Shown piece by piece: positions 7,799-18,900 of a stretch of DNA of 64,000 nt. The position numbers and the translations under genes are program-made. Below the pieces are notes generated by a model. It was not told where the DNA came from. It saw nothing but the letters and a program-made list of their open reading frames with translations, and searched no databases. The stretch covers positions 62,001-126,000 of the forward strand of contig CBDCBA010000003.1 in NCBI GenBank assembly GCA_965214125.1, written 5' to 3'. Source of the stretch: CBDCBA01 sp965214125 (GTDB lineage Bacteria; Planctomycetota; Phycisphaerae; Tepidisphaerales; Tepidisphaeraceae). How positions within the stretch are numbered: position 1 is the stretch's first letter; each line of letters starts with the position of its first letter.

Positions 7799-10700
7799 AT
7801 GAAGGACAATCGCTTTAAGTTGACTCGATCCCGCGGCCGCACCCTGGCTGCCTTCGCCACACTCGCCGCGGCGACGCTCGCAATCCCGCTGTGGGCCCAG
7901 GACAAGGCCGATCGGCCGGACCTCGGCGGCGTGCCGGACAAGCCGCACTTGGAGGAGGACGAGACGGCCGGGCAAGTCGAACGGCCCGCGGCCTCCGACG
8001 TGGACGTCCCGAATCGGCCGCAGCCGAAGATCATGAATCCAGGCTGGGAGCACGGCGGGGTGCCGTGGAAGTTCCGCGTCTCCGACGCGCCCGTCAGCAA
8101 CCTTCCGGGCGTGGGTACCTACGGCGAGTTCGAGGGGTATCTCGAGAAAACCGCCGCCCGCACCGGCCGGCGCGGGTACGCGATTCGCGGTTCCACCGAC
8201 GCCGACCCGTCGGCCTTCGCTGAGCTGTACAACGATGCCCGCTTCCTGATGCCCGGCCGGATGTACCGGATCAATTTCTGGGTGCGCGGCAAAGATGTCG
8301 GCGAGGCCTACCTGCGGGCCGGCACACCCAAGAGCAGCGCCGCGCGGCGGCTGCCTGAGGGCGACTTCGACTGGACGCTCGTCACGCTCGACTTCACCGC
8401 CGGCCCCGGCGAGGAACGCGTGCCGGTGTCGGTGGTCGCCTACGGCCCGACGGGCGAACTCAACATCGACGACGTCGGCGTCGAGCTGAGCCCGTTGCAG
8501 GAGGCGGTCCTGGGCAGGCCCGAGGCGGACGAGACGGTGGATGTCGCCGAGCCGACGGTGGCGATGGACCGCTCGACGTTCGACGTGCTCGAGCAGGCGA
8601 CGGGCCGGTTCCTCCAACCGCGCGGCCAGGGCACGGGCGGCGTGCTGCGAATGCGGATGACGGGCCCCGAGTCGATGCCGATCGGCCGGGTCCGCGTGCC
8701 GCTCGACGCCAACGCCAGCGGTCGGTCGGTGCCGTTCGCCATCCCGCTGGCCGGGCTGCCAGACGGCGAATACACGGTCGTCGCCACGCTCGACAACCAG
8801 CCCGCTGGCACGGCGACGTTCACGCGCATCAACCTCGATGACCGGATTGCCGAGGATCTCGCGTCGCTTCGCAAGGAGATCGAGGCCACGCGGCAAGAGG
8901 CGACCGAAGCCGGCGTCGCCGACGACGCTTACATCAACATGGGCTTGGCGTTGCTCGACCGCTTCGCCACGCGCGTCGAAACCGGTGGGCAGGACCGCAA
9001 CCAGAACCGCCACTGGGATCGACTTCAGATGGAGGAGATGCGCGAGGTTCTGGCAGAAACACGCCGCGACATCGAGCAACGAAAAAGCGGTCCGGCGCTG
9101 CACGGCGAGGTGAAGCTGCCCGCGGGCGGCCGCTACGAAATCGTCGGCGACGACGTGATGATGCCGGTCGAGGGGGGCGGCAAGGCCACGTACTTCCCGA
9201 TCGGCTACGGCCACTTCGTGAAGGTGCGACGCGACATCCCGAACCACCTGACTTGGGGCGCCACGGTCATTCAGCAGGGTGCGGGCATGGGCATGCTGCA
9301 GCCCGATGGCACGCTGAAAGAGCCCAAGGGGGAGGTGCCGCAGATCTTGGCCGAGGCGGAGGCGGCGAACGTGAAGATCGACTTTCTCACCGGCGCCGGC
9401 ATCCCGCCGCGGGTGATGGACGACAAGTCGCCCGAGAGCCACCCGGACTTGTTCGTCCGCAACGTCGGGTTCATCCCGCACAACATTGATCACCCGCTGC
9501 ACAAGGAGTGGGCCGAGAAGTGGCTGCGGGCGATCGTGCCGCTCATCAAAGACTCGCCCGCGATCGGCAGCATCTGCCTCAGCAACGAGCCGGCGTACGC
9601 CTGGAGCGGCCGCGACCGCTACAGCCGGCCGCTTTTCGAGCAGTTCCTGAAGGACCTGCACGGCGACATCGAGACCGCCAACACACTGTGGGAGACCGAC
9701 TACGCCAGCTTCGGCGACGTGCCGATCCCGATTCCCGAGCCGATCGAGCCGTACAACCACAAGCGCCCGCCGAACGGCCCGCAGAAGCGGCTCTACTACG
9801 ACTACCTGATGTTCCACCAAGGCCACTTTACCGAGTGGCATCGCAACCTCGATCGCATCGTCAACGAGGAAGCGCCCGGCATCGCGACGCACATCAAGAC
9901 GGTCGGCCCGGCGGTCATCGGGCAGAACGTGCTGCACTGGGGCGTCGACCCCGAGGCCTACGCCGACTTCACCGAGATTGCCGGCCTCGACACGCACTTC
10001 TGGGAGCACGGGCCCAACTCCCCCTACGCCTTCGACTGGGTCAACGGCTACCTGGCCTACGACCTGTTCCACAGCTTCCGCGGGCAGCCCGTCTTCAACA
10101 GCGAGAACCACGTTCTCCGCGATAACCAGCAGACCCGCGCCCCTCGCAACCACACGTACGCGGCCATGTTCCAAGGGGCCCTGCACAATGGGCGCATGAG
10201 CGCGATGTGGGTTTGGGAGGCGCCGCTCGGCGGCGCACTCGGCGGGAACATCAGCATCCGCCCGGCGAGCATCTATGAGCACGGCCGCGCTGCGTTCGAT
10301 CTCTCGCGGCTGAATAAGGAGATCGACGCACTCGCCACCACGCCGCGCCGCGTGGCATTGATGTACAGCCCGACGAGCGTGATCTGGGAATCCGACTACC
10401 AGGCCGCCACCAAGCAGGCGTGGGCCGGCCTGACGACGATCGGTGAGCCAGTCCACTTCGTGACCGAACGGCAGCTCACCGAGGGCCGCGTGCCCGACTC
10501 GATCACGCACATCGTGCTGCAGCGCGTCACGCACGCGAAAGACGAGACGGTCGATGCCTTGGCGGATTGGGTCGAGCAGGGCGGAGTCGTTCTCAAGACC
10601 GGTGACGGTGTGCTCGAACGCGACCATTACGGCCGCGAACGCGACCTGCCGGAGAGCCTCGCGAACGCCCGGACCATCACGCTTTCGAACGAGCACAACC

Positions 10701-13700
10701 CCGCCGCCCACCGCGAAGCGGCCGCGGCGTTCCGCGACGCCCTCACCGAAGCGGGGCTCGAGTTGATCCCGCTGAAGTCGGCCGACGGCGGCGTGGTCGA
10801 GGGCGTCGACTACCGCGCCACCGACTTCGACGGAGGTCGCCTGATCGCGCTGACGAACATGATGCGCGGGTCCAAAGCCGTCAGCCTCGGCGAAGGCGAG
10901 GCCGTCGACCTCATCACCGGCGAGACGGTGAACCTCTCCAGCTTCGAGCTGGAGTCGGTGAAGCCGCGCGTGCTGCGGATCGAGGGCGAGCGGGCACAGT
11001 TGCCCGCCGACAACGCAAACCGGCAGATCCTGTTCAACCCGGTGCAGAACCCCGGCATGTGGCTCGGCCACGAACATTGGGATCTCACCAACGGCAACGG
11101 CGCGAAGATCGGCGACGAGACCAAAACCGGAGACGGGTGGAGCCTGCGGGCCGACCCCGACATCCTCCGCGGCTCGCCTCGCTCGCTTCGGCTAATCTCT
11201 GCGCCGGAGGCTTCCGGCGTAGCGCGAGCCATTCAGACGGTGGAGAGCCTCGAGCCGGATCGCTCGTACGTCGCGACACTGTGGGTCCGAGGCGAAGCCG
11301 TGCCCGAGGGCGCGGCCTTCATCGCGGGCGACGCTCGGACCGACCTGCCGGCGGGCGATTTTGACTGGAAGGAGGTCACGCTCACCGGACGCACGTCCGC
11401 CGGCGTGGCCACCTTTCCGGTCGGCGTAGAGATGCCCGCGAAGGCCGGGGCGACGCTTTGGATCGAGGATGCGTCGATCGACCTCGCCCCCGACGAAGCA
11501 GCCGTCGCGACGGTCGAGGGGTTGCCCGACACGCTCCGGCCTGTCCTGCTGAAAGAGGGCGAGAGTGTTGACACCACGTTCGAGATCGGCGACGAGAAGC
11601 AGACTGGCCGCCTGACGCTGGCCGATGCGACGTTGCGGCTTTCGCTCGATGCAAGCGCAGCGAACAAAGACCTGCGACCGCAACTCGACCCGACGCCTTC
11701 GGCCTCGCGCCTGATGAGCTACGAAGAGCGCCAGCAGCGTGCCGAGGCGGCGGCCACGGCGGAAGTCATCAACCGGCCCATCGCCGAACGGCGCGACCTC
11801 TATAACCCGGCCGCCTTCGGCACGATCGACCCCGGCGATGCGGTCGCAAAGCCGCTGAAGCAGGATGGCGACCGGCTGACGGCAGAGTGGTCGATGCCAA
11901 ATCCCACGGCATCGCTATCGCTCTCCGCTGAGTCCGACCCGGCGCGACGCCGCCTGATCGTCAAGGCCGGTTCGACCCCGGCGCTGATCCCAACGGCGAC
12001 GCACTACGACGCCTCCGAGCGGCTCGACGCCACGCTCGTTGTTCCGTCGGCGGACACCGTGAGGTTCAAGGTCGATGGCGAAGTAGTCGCCGAAACGGAT
12101 ATGACCGCGTCCGATCAAATCGTTCGGCTGCGGCTTCCTCTCCAGCGCGTGGCCAACGGCACGCACACGCTCACCGCGACGGTCGGCGAAGAGACGGTTT
12201 CGGTCGACTTCACGCGCGGCGATCGGCGGGGTGGCGTGCTCGCCGAAGCCGAGCGTTTACAGCAGGTGTCAACCGGCCTTGCCGACCGTGCCAAGGCCGC
12301 CGACGTTGACGACCACGCCCTCGTCAACCTCGGCCTCGCCACCGCCGACCGCTTCATCGATCGCGTGCGAACCGGCGGGCCGGACAACAACCAGGGGTTC
12401 TATTGGTCGCAGTTTCAAATGCGCGAGGTCGATCAAATCCTGCAGCGCACGCAGTCAATCCTGGAGAAGTTGGAGGCGGGCCACGAGTGGCCGGGCACGT
12501 TTCGTCGGCAGACGAACGCCGAGCTTGCCGTGAGCGGATCGACGGTGGTCGGCGAGGCCACACCGTTCGCCGACCCCGACGCTTCGCCCGACCGCGGCCC
12601 GCTCTTCCCGATGGGGTACGGCCACTTCATGAAGGTCGCGCGAGACCTGCCGAACTACCCGGACCTCGGGGCGTCGATCATCCAGCAAGGCCACGGCCCG
12701 CCGCTGTACCGCGAAGACGGCACGTTCCCCGACGACCTCGGCGGCATCCGCGACGCGCTCGACGCGGCCGAGGCGAACCGGATGAAGATCGACTACCTCA
12801 CCGGCAACGGCCTGCCCAAGTGGGTCGCCGAGGCCAATGCCGACGATGACCAGTTGCTCGGCATCCCGGTTGCGTTCATCAAGTACAACCTCGACCACCC
12901 GCTGCTTCGCGAGTGGACGGGTCGCTTCGTCGCCGAGATGTTGCCGCAGATCAAGGACTCGCCCGCGCTGGCGACCGTCTGCATCGTGAACGAGCCGGCC
13001 TACGTCCTGAGCGGGCGCGACAAGTACAGTCGGCCGGCGTGGACCGATTACCTCCGCCGACAGCACGGCGACGTCGCGGCCCTGAACGAGCTCTATGGCA
13101 CGGACCACCCGGCCTTCGAGGACGTCGCGCCGCCGCCGTGGCGTGCGCCGCGGGGCGAGATCCGGGAGAACCTCCCCGTGAACCGGGCCTACTACGACTG
13201 GGCCATGTTCAACCGCGAGCATTTCGGCCAGTGGCACCAGTGGATGCACGACACCGTCAAGGCCGCCGCGCCCGACGTGCTCACCCACGCGAAGGTGATG
13301 GCCGACACCGTCTTCAGCCGGCGGCTGGCGTACAAGGGGACCGACCCGGAGCTCATCTGCGACGCCACCGACTTGGCCGGCGTCGACGCGTGGCACTTCG
13401 AGAAGAACAGCATGGCCGACCCGTACAGCGTCGACGACTACGCCTACCAGTGGCAGTGGCCGCTAATCGGATACGACTTGTTTCACTCATTTAGCGGTCA
13501 GCCCGTTTTCAACAGCGAGAACCACATCATCCGCGACGGCGGGCGCCGGCACACGCGCGACGGCCACCTCTACACCGCGCACTGGCAGGGGGCGTTGCAC
13601 AACTGTCGCCTGAGCACGATGTGGGTTTGGGAAGAGGCTGCCGGCGGGGGACTGGCGGGGAACGTCAGCTACCGACCGCTCGACGTGTACGACGCCGGCC

Positions 13701-14452
13701 GGGCCATGTTTGACCTGAACCGACTGGCCAACGAGGTCGACGCATTGGCCAACGCGCCGGAAGACGTGGCGATTCTTTATTCGTCGACTTCGCTCATATG
13801 GCAGCCGGGCTACGACGTCGCCGTCAAGCGCGGCTGGACCGCCTTGGCGAACCTTGGCCTGCCGACCACCTTCGTGACCGACCGCCAGCTTCAAGCCGGC
13901 ACGGCCGCGAAGGTGAAGGTGATCCTGCTGCCGCGCACGAGCTATCTGCACGATGAAACTGTCGCCGCGCTCGAACGCTTCGTCGAAGGCGGCGGCACCG
14001 TCATCGCCGTCGGAGACGACGTCCTGCGCTACGACGAGTACGGCCGCGAGCGCGATCTGCCCGAAGCCCTCGCGAAGCTGCCGACGGTCGAGCTCGACGA
14101 CGTCGAACCGTTTGAAGCCGAGCGGCGCGCGACGCTGAGCCTGCTCGACATCTTCAAGCGGGCCGGCTTGCCCGGCCGCCCGCTCTTGACGATCGACGGC
14201 GATATGGCGATCGGTGTCGCGCGGCGGGGAGTCGTGCTCGACGATGGCGCCTCGCTGCTCGCGCTCACGAACATGCGCGGCGAGCCGCAGACCCTTCGCG
14301 TCAGCGAATTGGACGGCGAGGTTCTCGACCTCCTGAGCGGTGAGCAGTTCGATCTGGGCAGCGTGACGCTGGAACCACTTCGCCCCGTGCTTTTGAAGAT
14401 TGAACCACAGCGGGAGGTGGAAAGGGATGCGTTTCCTGCACTTCGACATTGA
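7799..14452 (+). CDS. Giant secreted protein with two tandem GH42-like beta-galactosidase modules
   Basis: 2217 residues, about three times a normal GH42 enzyme. A signal peptide (to about residue 33, LWAQD) is followed by module 1 and module 2, each with a galactose-binding-like carbohydrate domain, a conserved bridging helix rich in RxxTGGxDxNQ, a GH-A barrel and a flavodoxin-like domain as in GH42 trimerisation domains. The acid/base candidates are Glu597 (LSNEPAY) and Glu1732 (VNEPAY); the nucleophile candidates are Glu769 and Glu1907, both in FNSENH, so both copies look active. The ATG at 7799 has GGAGG close upstream; an in-frame ATG at 7772 would add nine residues. It overlaps the following sulfatase by 26 nt. 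The exact family is not settled. Confidence 0.85.
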   Translation: MKDNRFKLTRSRGRTLAAFATLAAATLAIPLWAQDKADRPDLGGVPDKPHLEEDETAGQVERPAASDVDVPNRPQPKIMNPGWEHGGVPWKFRVSDAPVSNLPGVGTYGEFEGYLEKTAARTGRRGYAIRGSTDADPSAFAELYNDARFLMPGRMYRINFWVRGKDVGEAYLRAGTPKSSAARRLPEGDFDWTLVTLDFTAGPGEERVPVSVVAYGPTGELNIDDVGVELSPLQEAVLGRPEADETVDVAEPTVAMDRSTFDVLEQATGRFLQPRGQGTGGVLRMRMTGPESMPIGRVRVPLDANASGRSVPFAIPLAGLPDGEYTVVATLDNQPAGTATFTRINLDDRIAEDLASLRKEIEATRQEATEAGVADDAYINMGLALLDRFATRVETGGQDRNQNRHWDRLQMEEMREVLAETRRDIEQRKSGPALHGEVKLPAGGRYEIVGDDVMMPVEGGGKATYFPIGYGHFVKVRRDIPNHLTWGATVIQQGAGMGMLQPDGTLKEPKGEVPQILAEAEAANVKIDFLTGAGIPPRVMDDKSPESHPDLFVRNVGFIPHNIDHPLHKEWAEKWLRAIVPLIKDSPAIGSICLSNEPAYAWSGRDRYSRPLFEQFLKDLHGDIETANTLWETDYASFGDVPIPIPEPIEPYNHKRPPNGPQKRLYYDYLMFHQGHFTEWHRNLDRIVNEEAPGIATHIKTVGPAVIGQNVLHWGVDPEAYADFTEIAGLDTHFWEHGPNSPYAFDWVNGYLAYDLFHSFRGQPVFNSENHVLRDNQQTRAPRNHTYAAMFQGALHNGRMSAMWVWEAPLGGALGGNISIRPASIYEHGRAAFDLSRLNKEIDALATTPRRVALMYSPTSVIWESDYQAATKQAWAGLTTIGEPVHFVTERQLTEGRVPDSITHIVLQRVTHAKDETVDALADWVEQGGVVLKTGDGVLERDHYGRERDLPESLANARTITLSNEHNPAAHREAAAAFRDALTEAGLELIPLKSADGGVVEGVDYRATDFDGGRLIALTNMMRGSKAVSLGEGEAVDLITGETVNLSSFELESVKPRVLRIEGERAQLPADNANRQILFNPVQNPGMWLGHEHWDLTNGNGAKIGDETKTGDGWSLRADPDILRGSPRSLRLISAPEASGVARAIQTVESLEPDRSYVATLWVRGEAVPEGAAFIAGDARTDLPAGDFDWKEVTLTGRTSAGVATFPVGVEMPAKAGATLWIEDASIDLAPDEAAVATVEGLPDTLRPVLLKEGESVDTTFEIGDEKQTGRLTLADATLRLSLDASAANKDLRPQLDPTPSASRLMSYEERQQRAEAAATAEVINRPIAERRDLYNPAAFGTIDPGDAVAKPLKQDGDRLTAEWSMPNPTASLSLSAESDPARRRLIVKAGSTPALIPTATHYDASERLDATLVVPSADTVRFKVDGEVVAETDMTASDQIVRLRLPLQRVANGTHTLTATVGEETVSVDFTRGDRRGGVLAEAERLQQVSTGLADRAKAADVDDHALVNLGLATADRFIDRVRTGGPDNNQGFYWSQFQMREVDQILQRTQSILEKLEAGHEWPGTFRRQTNAELAVSGSTVVGEATPFADPDASPDRGPLFPMGYGHFMKVARDLPNYPDLGASIIQQGHGPPLYREDGTFPDDLGGIRDALDAAEANRMKIDYLTGNGLPKWVAEANADDDQLLGIPVAFIKYNLDHPLLREWTGRFVAEMLPQIKDSPALATVCIVNEPAYVLSGRDKYSRPAWTDYLRRQHGDVAALNELYGTDHPAFEDVAPPPWRAPRGEIRENLPVNRAYYDWAMFNREHFGQWHQWMHDTVKAAAPDVLTHAKVMADTVFSRRLAYKGTDPELICDATDLAGVDAWHFEKNSMADPYSVDDYAYQWQWPLIGYDLFHSFSGQPVFNSENHIIRDGGRRHTRDGHLYTAHWQGALHNCRLSTMWVWEEAAGGGLAGNVSYRPLDVYDAGRAMFDLNRLANEVDALANAPEDVAILYSSTSLIWQPGYDVAVKRGWTALANLGLPTTFVTDRQLQAGTAAKVKVILLPRTSYLHDETVAALERFVEGGGTVIAVGDDVLRYDEYGRERDLPEALAKLPTVELDDVEPFEAERRATLSLLDIFKRAGLPGRPLLTIDGDMAIGVARRGVVLDDGASLLALTNMRGEPQTLRVSELDGEVLDLLSGEQFDLGSVTLEPLRPVLLKIEPQREVERDAFPALRH

Positions 14453-15803
14453 CTCGCTTCGGCCCGACCACCTCGGCTGCTACGGCTATCCGAGGCCGAC
14501 GTCGCCGAACATCGACGCCGTCGCGGCCGACGGCGTGCGGTTCGACCGCTGCTACGTCAGCGATTCGCCGTGCATGCCCAGCCGGGCGGCCTTCATCACC
14601 GGGCGGTTCGGCATCCAGAACGGCATCGTCACGCACGGCCCGCGCTTCAATCGCCCGAACCTGCCGCAGCACGTGTACGGCGGGCCGCTGGACGACTACA
14701 AGTTGCTGCCGATCCAGCTTCGCAAGAACGGGATTCACAGCGTCTGCTTCAGCACGTTCCCCGTCCGCCACATGGCCACTTGGTTCGGGCTCGGCTGGGG
14801 CGAGATGCATACGCCGTCGCTCGAGTGGGGCGGCGAGTACGCCGAGGAAGTGTCGGCGAAGGTGATCGACTGGCTCCGCAAGAACGAGGGCCGCGACGAC
14901 TACTTCCTGCACGTCAACCTGTGGGATCCGCACCGGATTTACAAGGATTCGCTGCACACTTGGGCCGACCGTTTCGATGGTGTGTCGCTGGCGGAAGACT
15001 TCCCGAGCGAGGCGGACCTTGAGCGACATCAGTCATATACCGGGCCGTTCACGGCCAACGCGCAGGGCGGGGCGGATCTTGAACGCCAAACGCGATTGAT
15101 GCCCGGCCACGTTCGCACGCGCGACGACGTCCGCAAGATGATCGACGGCTACGACGCGATGATCGCCTACACCGATCACCACGTCGGCCTGATCCTCGAC
15201 GAGCTGAAGCGGCAGGGCGTGTACGACGAGGCGGCCGTCTCCATCACCGCCGATCACGGCGATGCATTTGGGGAGCACGGGGTTTATTCCGATCACGTCT
15301 GCGCCCACGAGCCTGTTCACCGCGTCCCGCTGATCGTGCGATGGCCGGGCGTCGCGGCGGCGGGAACCGCATCGGACGAACTCGTCTACCAGCTCGACTG
15401 GACATCCACGCTCTGCGACCTCACGGGCGGCGGCGCGCCCGCCGGGCATGATGGCGTCAGCCTCGCCGAGCACCTTCGGGGTGGCGCCGGGCCGGGCCGT
15501 GACGCCCTGTTCCTCACGCACGGCCTCTACACGTTGCAGCGCGGCGTCCGCACGCGGCGGCATCTGCTGCTGCGTACCTACGACCACCACGATTACAACC
15601 AATTCGACCATGTCGAGCTGTACGACGTCGAGGCCGACCCGCACCTGACCCGCAACCTTCGCGCGGCGGAGCCAGAGTTGGTCGATGAACTTCAACGACG
15701 GCTCGACAGCTGGCTCGCGGTTCAGGCGGAGCGGCGTTACTTCTCCGGCGATCGCCTCCTGGAGGTACGCGATCACCGTGCGTCTCTGAGGAAAAGCGCT
15801 TAG
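14427..15803 (+). CDS. Type I sulfatase
   Basis: 458 residues with MRFLHFDIDSLRPDHLGCYG at the N-terminus, Cys49 in CMPSRAAF as the formylglycine site, and later ITADHGDAFGEHGVYSDH with metal and sulfate ligands. Its ATG lies inside the end of the giant hydrolase gene (26-nt overlap) with GGGAGG upstream, so translation is likely coupled. No signal peptide is present although its upstream partner has one, which implies different compartments unless the enzyme leaves by another route. It is more similar to iduronate/N-sulfoglucosamine-type sulfatases in its DSLRPDHLGCYG start than to the first two, but the substrate is not determinable. Confidence 0.92.
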   Translation: MRFLHFDIDSLRPDHLGCYGYPRPTSPNIDAVAADGVRFDRCYVSDSPCMPSRAAFITGRFGIQNGIVTHGPRFNRPNLPQHVYGGPLDDYKLLPIQLRKNGIHSVCFSTFPVRHMATWFGLGWGEMHTPSLEWGGEYAEEVSAKVIDWLRKNEGRDDYFLHVNLWDPHRIYKDSLHTWADRFDGVSLAEDFPSEADLERHQSYTGPFTANAQGGADLERQTRLMPGHVRTRDDVRKMIDGYDAMIAYTDHHVGLILDELKRQGVYDEAAVSITADHGDAFGEHGVYSDHVCAHEPVHRVPLIVRWPGVAAAGTASDELVYQLDWTSTLCDLTGGGAPAGHDGVSLAEHLRGGAGPGRDALFLTHGLYTLQRGVRTRRHLLLRTYDHHDYNQFDHVELYDVEADPHLTRNLRAAEPELVDELQRRLDSWLAVQAERRYFSGDRLLEVRDHRASLRKSA

Positions 15804-15833
15804 GGCAGATTAACTTCAAGCGCTGCGTTTGCT

Positions 15834-15888
15834 GTAGGGTGGGCGCGGCCCACCGTCCGGATCCGGAGGTGGACCGTGCCCACCCTGC
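15834..15888. repeat. REP-like inverted repeat, family A, paired copy
   Basis: Same 55-base plan as the element at 3797: GTAGGGTGGGC...GGCCCACC, a spacer sharing TCCGGATC, then the inverted unit ending CCCACCCTGC. A few substitutions mark it as an older or independent copy. It lies between the convergent sulfatase and alpha-mannosidase genes. Confidence 0.83.
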
Positions 15889-15915
15889 GTTCGATCGAGC
15901 CGCAAAGCTCGAAGT

Positions 15916-18900
15916 TCATCCGCTCCGCATTGGCGTGAGCCGGAAAGTGCGCAGCGCGAACGGTGTGAGGTCGATTGCGAGGACGTTCGTTCGCGTTGCC
16001 GCGGATGGCTGGATCGGACGTTCGAGCAGGTCGACCTCCTCGACGTTCTGCACGTCCGGCGTGTTCAGGGTGATCTGCCCGCGGCCGCCGGCGGTTTCGC
16101 GGAGGCGGACGATCATGCCCTCGCCCTCCTCGGCGGGCTTGATGGCCTCGATGCATGTGCTTCGCGCGTGCGGCCCGTCGAGCCAGCACGGCACGCGATC
16201 GTCCACGTCGCCGACGCGGCCGATGAGCGGGATGTTGAACGCTTCAGCCGCGATCGTGAGGTCGCCGGCGTCGAATGATCCGTGAGTTTGCAGCGCGTAG
16301 CGAAAGCGGTGCGTGCCACGGTCGGCGGTGGGATCAGGCTCGCGCGGCGAACGAAGCAGGGAGAGGCCGAGCGTTCGCCCGTGCGCGGAGTGGCCGTACT
16401 TGCAGTCGTTGAGGAGCGCGACCCCGAAGCCGGGCTCGCTCAGGTCGATCCACCGCTGCGCCGCCGACTCGAAGCGGGCGTAGTCCCAACTGGTGTTGAA
16501 GTGGTTGGGCCGGCGGACGTGGCCGTACTGAATCTCGAAGGTTGCCGCGTCGGCATGGACGTCGACGGGGTGATGCACCCGCAGCAGCGTGCGGTCCTCG
16601 TGCCAGTCGACGCGCGTGTCGAAGGTCACGCATCGGCCGTCGCAGTCGAGACAGACGCGCTGCACGAGTCGGCTCGACGCCCCGAGGGTGCGCTCGAACT
16701 CGATCGCCGCCCGGAGCGGTCCCGCCTCAATGATTCGGTGCGAGGCTGGTGTTTCGATTGGCTGGCCGCTTTCGCGGTAGTAGATTTCGAGGTCCCACGC
16801 ATCCCACTCGGCCGGGCGATCGCTGAAGAGTACGAGTTGGTTTGCGGCCTCGCCACGTCGAACGGCGTCGCGGCCCGTTGCCTTGTCGACCAGTTCCACC
16901 ACGCGGCCCATTGCGTCGAGCGTTACGCGGAGGTGGGGGTTTTCGAGCGTTAGATCACTCGCAGTGGCTCGCGCGTGAGGCACTGCGCCGTCGTGTCGAT
17001 GCACGCCCGGGCCCTTGCGATGGGCGACGTGCGCCAGGGCGACTGCTTGCCCGTCGAGGCTGACGACTTGCTGAAGATTCGGCAGGTCCGATCCTGCCGG
17101 CAGCTCCACCAGGCCACCGGACCCGTGGCTGCGGGCGTTGAGCGTGACGAGCATGTTGCCATCGTGAATCCATCGGGCTGAGCCGGCGTCGATCAGCGTG
17201 TGGCATCCATCGTCGATCGCGTCGTAGAGCGCCTCGGCCTCGCGGTTGACCCAGGCGATGCTCGAGCCGGGGATGATGTCGTGAAATTGGTTGAGCAACA
17301 GGCCCTTCCAATGCCTGTCGAGGTCGTCGCGCGCCGCCGGTTCGGCGGGCGTGATCGCGTGGAGGAGTTCGACCTGTCGCAGCAGCGTCTCGCCGCGCCG
17401 GTTGCCGCGCTTGAGGCGCGCCTGGGAGGTGTAGGTGCCGCGGTGCAGCTCGAGGTAGAGCTCGCCCACCCACTCGGGCAGGCGATCCGACGCCCCGACG
17501 AGCCGTTCGACGAAGGATCCGACCGAGGCGTGGCGGGCGTGCGGAAAACCGTCGCACGCCGTCAGGCGATCGACCCGCGCGATGGACGCCTCCGTGGGTC
17601 CGCCGCCGCCGTCACCCCAGCCGTACGCCTGAAGCCACGCCGGCATCACGCCGCCCTGCGCGTACTGCCGATCGCCCAAAGCAAACTCGGCGGGCGTGTT
17701 CTGCGCGATGTAGGTGTCGGCGGGCAGGAAGTGCGCCGGGATCGTCGTGCCGTCGATGCCGGTCCAGCGAAAGCTGTGGTGCGGGAACTTGTTGTACTGA
17801 TTCCAGCTGATCTTCTGCGTGATGAACGCCTCCATGCCGCACCCGCGCAAGATTTGCGGCAGGGCCGCTGAGTAGCCGAACACGTCCGGCAGCCACAGGA
17901 ACGTCTGCGGCGTGCCGAAGTGCTCGGCGAAGAAGCGCGTGCCGTGCAGGAGTTGCCGCACGAGCGATTCGCCGCTGGGAATGTTGCAGTCGGCCTCGAC
18001 CCACATGCCGCCGGCTGCCTCCCATTGGCCCTCGGCGACGCGCGTCTTGATCTGCTCGAACAGCGACGGGTAATCCTGGCGGACCCACTCGTACAACTGC
18101 GGCTGGCTTTGGATGAAGCGGTAAGCCTCGTGCCGCTCCATGTTGCGCAAGACCGTAGAGAAGCTCCGGGCGGCCTTGCGCTTGGTCTCGCGGATCGGCC
18201 AAAGCCACGCGAGGTCGATGTGGGCGTTGCCCGTGCAGTAGACCTCGTTTGCCGCCGCTCCCACGCCGCCGGCAAAGACGGATCGGCAGATCTCGCCCAC
18301 TGCGCCCGTGGCCTCGTCCAGCGGGTGCGTTTCGAGAAGAACGCACACCTCGCGCAGCGCCTCGCCGGCCCGGCGCTGCTGGGGCGAGTTCGGCGGCAGG
18401 GCATCCACCACGTCCGCCAAGAGCGAGACATCCACCCGCGCCGCAGACCGCGCCGGGTGGTGCCGCGCCAGGTGCGCGTAGGTCAGCCGCCCACGCTGTC
18501 GGACGGCGAAGTCGCCCATCCGCGGCGGGTCGGAGAACTGCTGGCCCACGCCGCTCATGTGGTTGCAGGCCGCCTCGACGCACAGCTCCAGCGCCTCGCC
18601 CGGCCGCACTGTCGGCGGCAGTTGGACATCGCGGCGGTGCAGCTCGACGCCCTGGTACGGCACGCCCTGCCACCAGCAGCAGGCTTCGGTTCCGGTGTCG
18701 AACAGCAGTCGAAACTCGCGGTCGTACTCGGCGGGAACGGTCCCTTTCAGGCGGAACCACGCCGTCGACCAGACCGGGCCCCACTCGAAGCCCAACTCGA
18801 CGGGCTCGTAATTCGCTGCAACGGCGTCGGCGTAAGGAATCGGCTCGGCGCACTGGTGGACCGACACGTCCAGCGGCACCCGCTCCGTGAACACGGCCGG

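Noticed and set aside
7748..11077. A 1109-codon minus-strand frame
   Set aside because: Antisense to the giant GH42-like gene, whose signal peptide, domains and catalytic residues are clear; the antisense product has no recognisable fold.
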